This document shows, piece after piece, positions 63,500 through 63,642 of a stretch of 63,642 nucleotides of DNA. The notes under the pieces were generated by a model. The model was not told where the DNA came from and ran no database searches. It saw nothing but the letters and a program-made list of their open reading frames with translations. The position numbers and the translations under genes are program-made. The stretch's first letter is position 1. Every line of letters starts with the position of its first letter. Source of the stretch: JBFXIE01 sp050176255 (GTDB taxonomy: Bacteria; Pseudomonadota; Gammaproteobacteria; Burkholderiales; Burkholderiaceae_C); the NCBI RefSeq assembly GCF_050176255.1, contig NZ_JBFXIE010000015.1; one strand, written 5' to 3'.

Positions 63500-63642
<143 letters not shown>

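Overview
The window is high-GC DNA from a betaproteobacterium, most likely a member of the Comamonadaceae (Acidovorax/Alicycliphilus-like). The evidence is the nar gene set (narX-narL-narK1-narK2-narG), the secE-nusG-rplKAJL-rpoBC block between tRNA-Trp and tuf, the ntrY/ntrX-like pair beside rsmB, and a short dispersed repeat present in four places. Family placement is an inference.

Layout. (1) 1-9016, minus strand: nitrate respiration. NarX/NarL sense nitrate, NarK1 and NarK2 move nitrate/nitrite, and NarG (cut by the left edge) is the catalytic subunit. (2) 9179-18552: housekeeping genes: class II ribonucleotide reductase, a ChaN-like lipoprotein, a PAS-GGDEF-EAL protein, PurU, a GlcD-like oxidase, a CWC protein, a 4-OT tautomerase and a YafJ-type amidotransferase. 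(3) About 18695-32906: a first integrated element. It has two inward-facing tyrosine integrases, one behind a perfect SOS-box-like site, toxin-antitoxin genes, a primase-helicase split by a frameshift, a Toprim-like protein, Arc-type regulators, AlpA-like regulators and two Ogr/Delta-like zinc-finger proteins. This content resembles a P4-type phage satellite, but no capsid-hijack gene is recognisable. (4) 32859-45412: a second element in tandem with the first. It has its own integrase, a toxin-antitoxin cluster with remnants, a ColE2-like replication initiator, a divergent XRE/membrane-protein pair, a complete 1648-residue type ISP restriction-modification enzyme and an SSB-like protein. Its ends are a 48-bp direct repeat made of the 3' part of tRNA-Phe. 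(5) 45365-51107: tRNA-Phe, the ntrX-like and ntrY genes, a DUF4390 protein, rsmB and a LemA-like gene. (6) 51256-63642: rpoC, rpoB, rplL, rplJ, rplA, rplK, nusG, secE, tRNA-Trp and the end of tuf.

Most interesting points. The two minus-strand operons of element 1 (alpA-ogr-ogr, and an operon of unknown coiled-coil genes) carry the same inverted repeat at exactly the same distance (46 bp) from their start codons. Together with the Ogr/Delta-like genes this suggests an autonomous late-gene switch of a satellite. Four copies of a repeat of about 57 bp sit two at each end of that element in inverted orientation, next to a primase-helicase, and could be replication or integration sites. Each integrase has its own arm-like repeats with 11- or 12-bp periodicity at both ends of its element. 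Several element genes are broken (primase-helicase frameshift, an amber codon in a coiled-coil gene, a frameshifted brnT, a toxin remnant). The element-supplied 3' half of tRNA-Phe creates a C-A mismatch in the acceptor stem.
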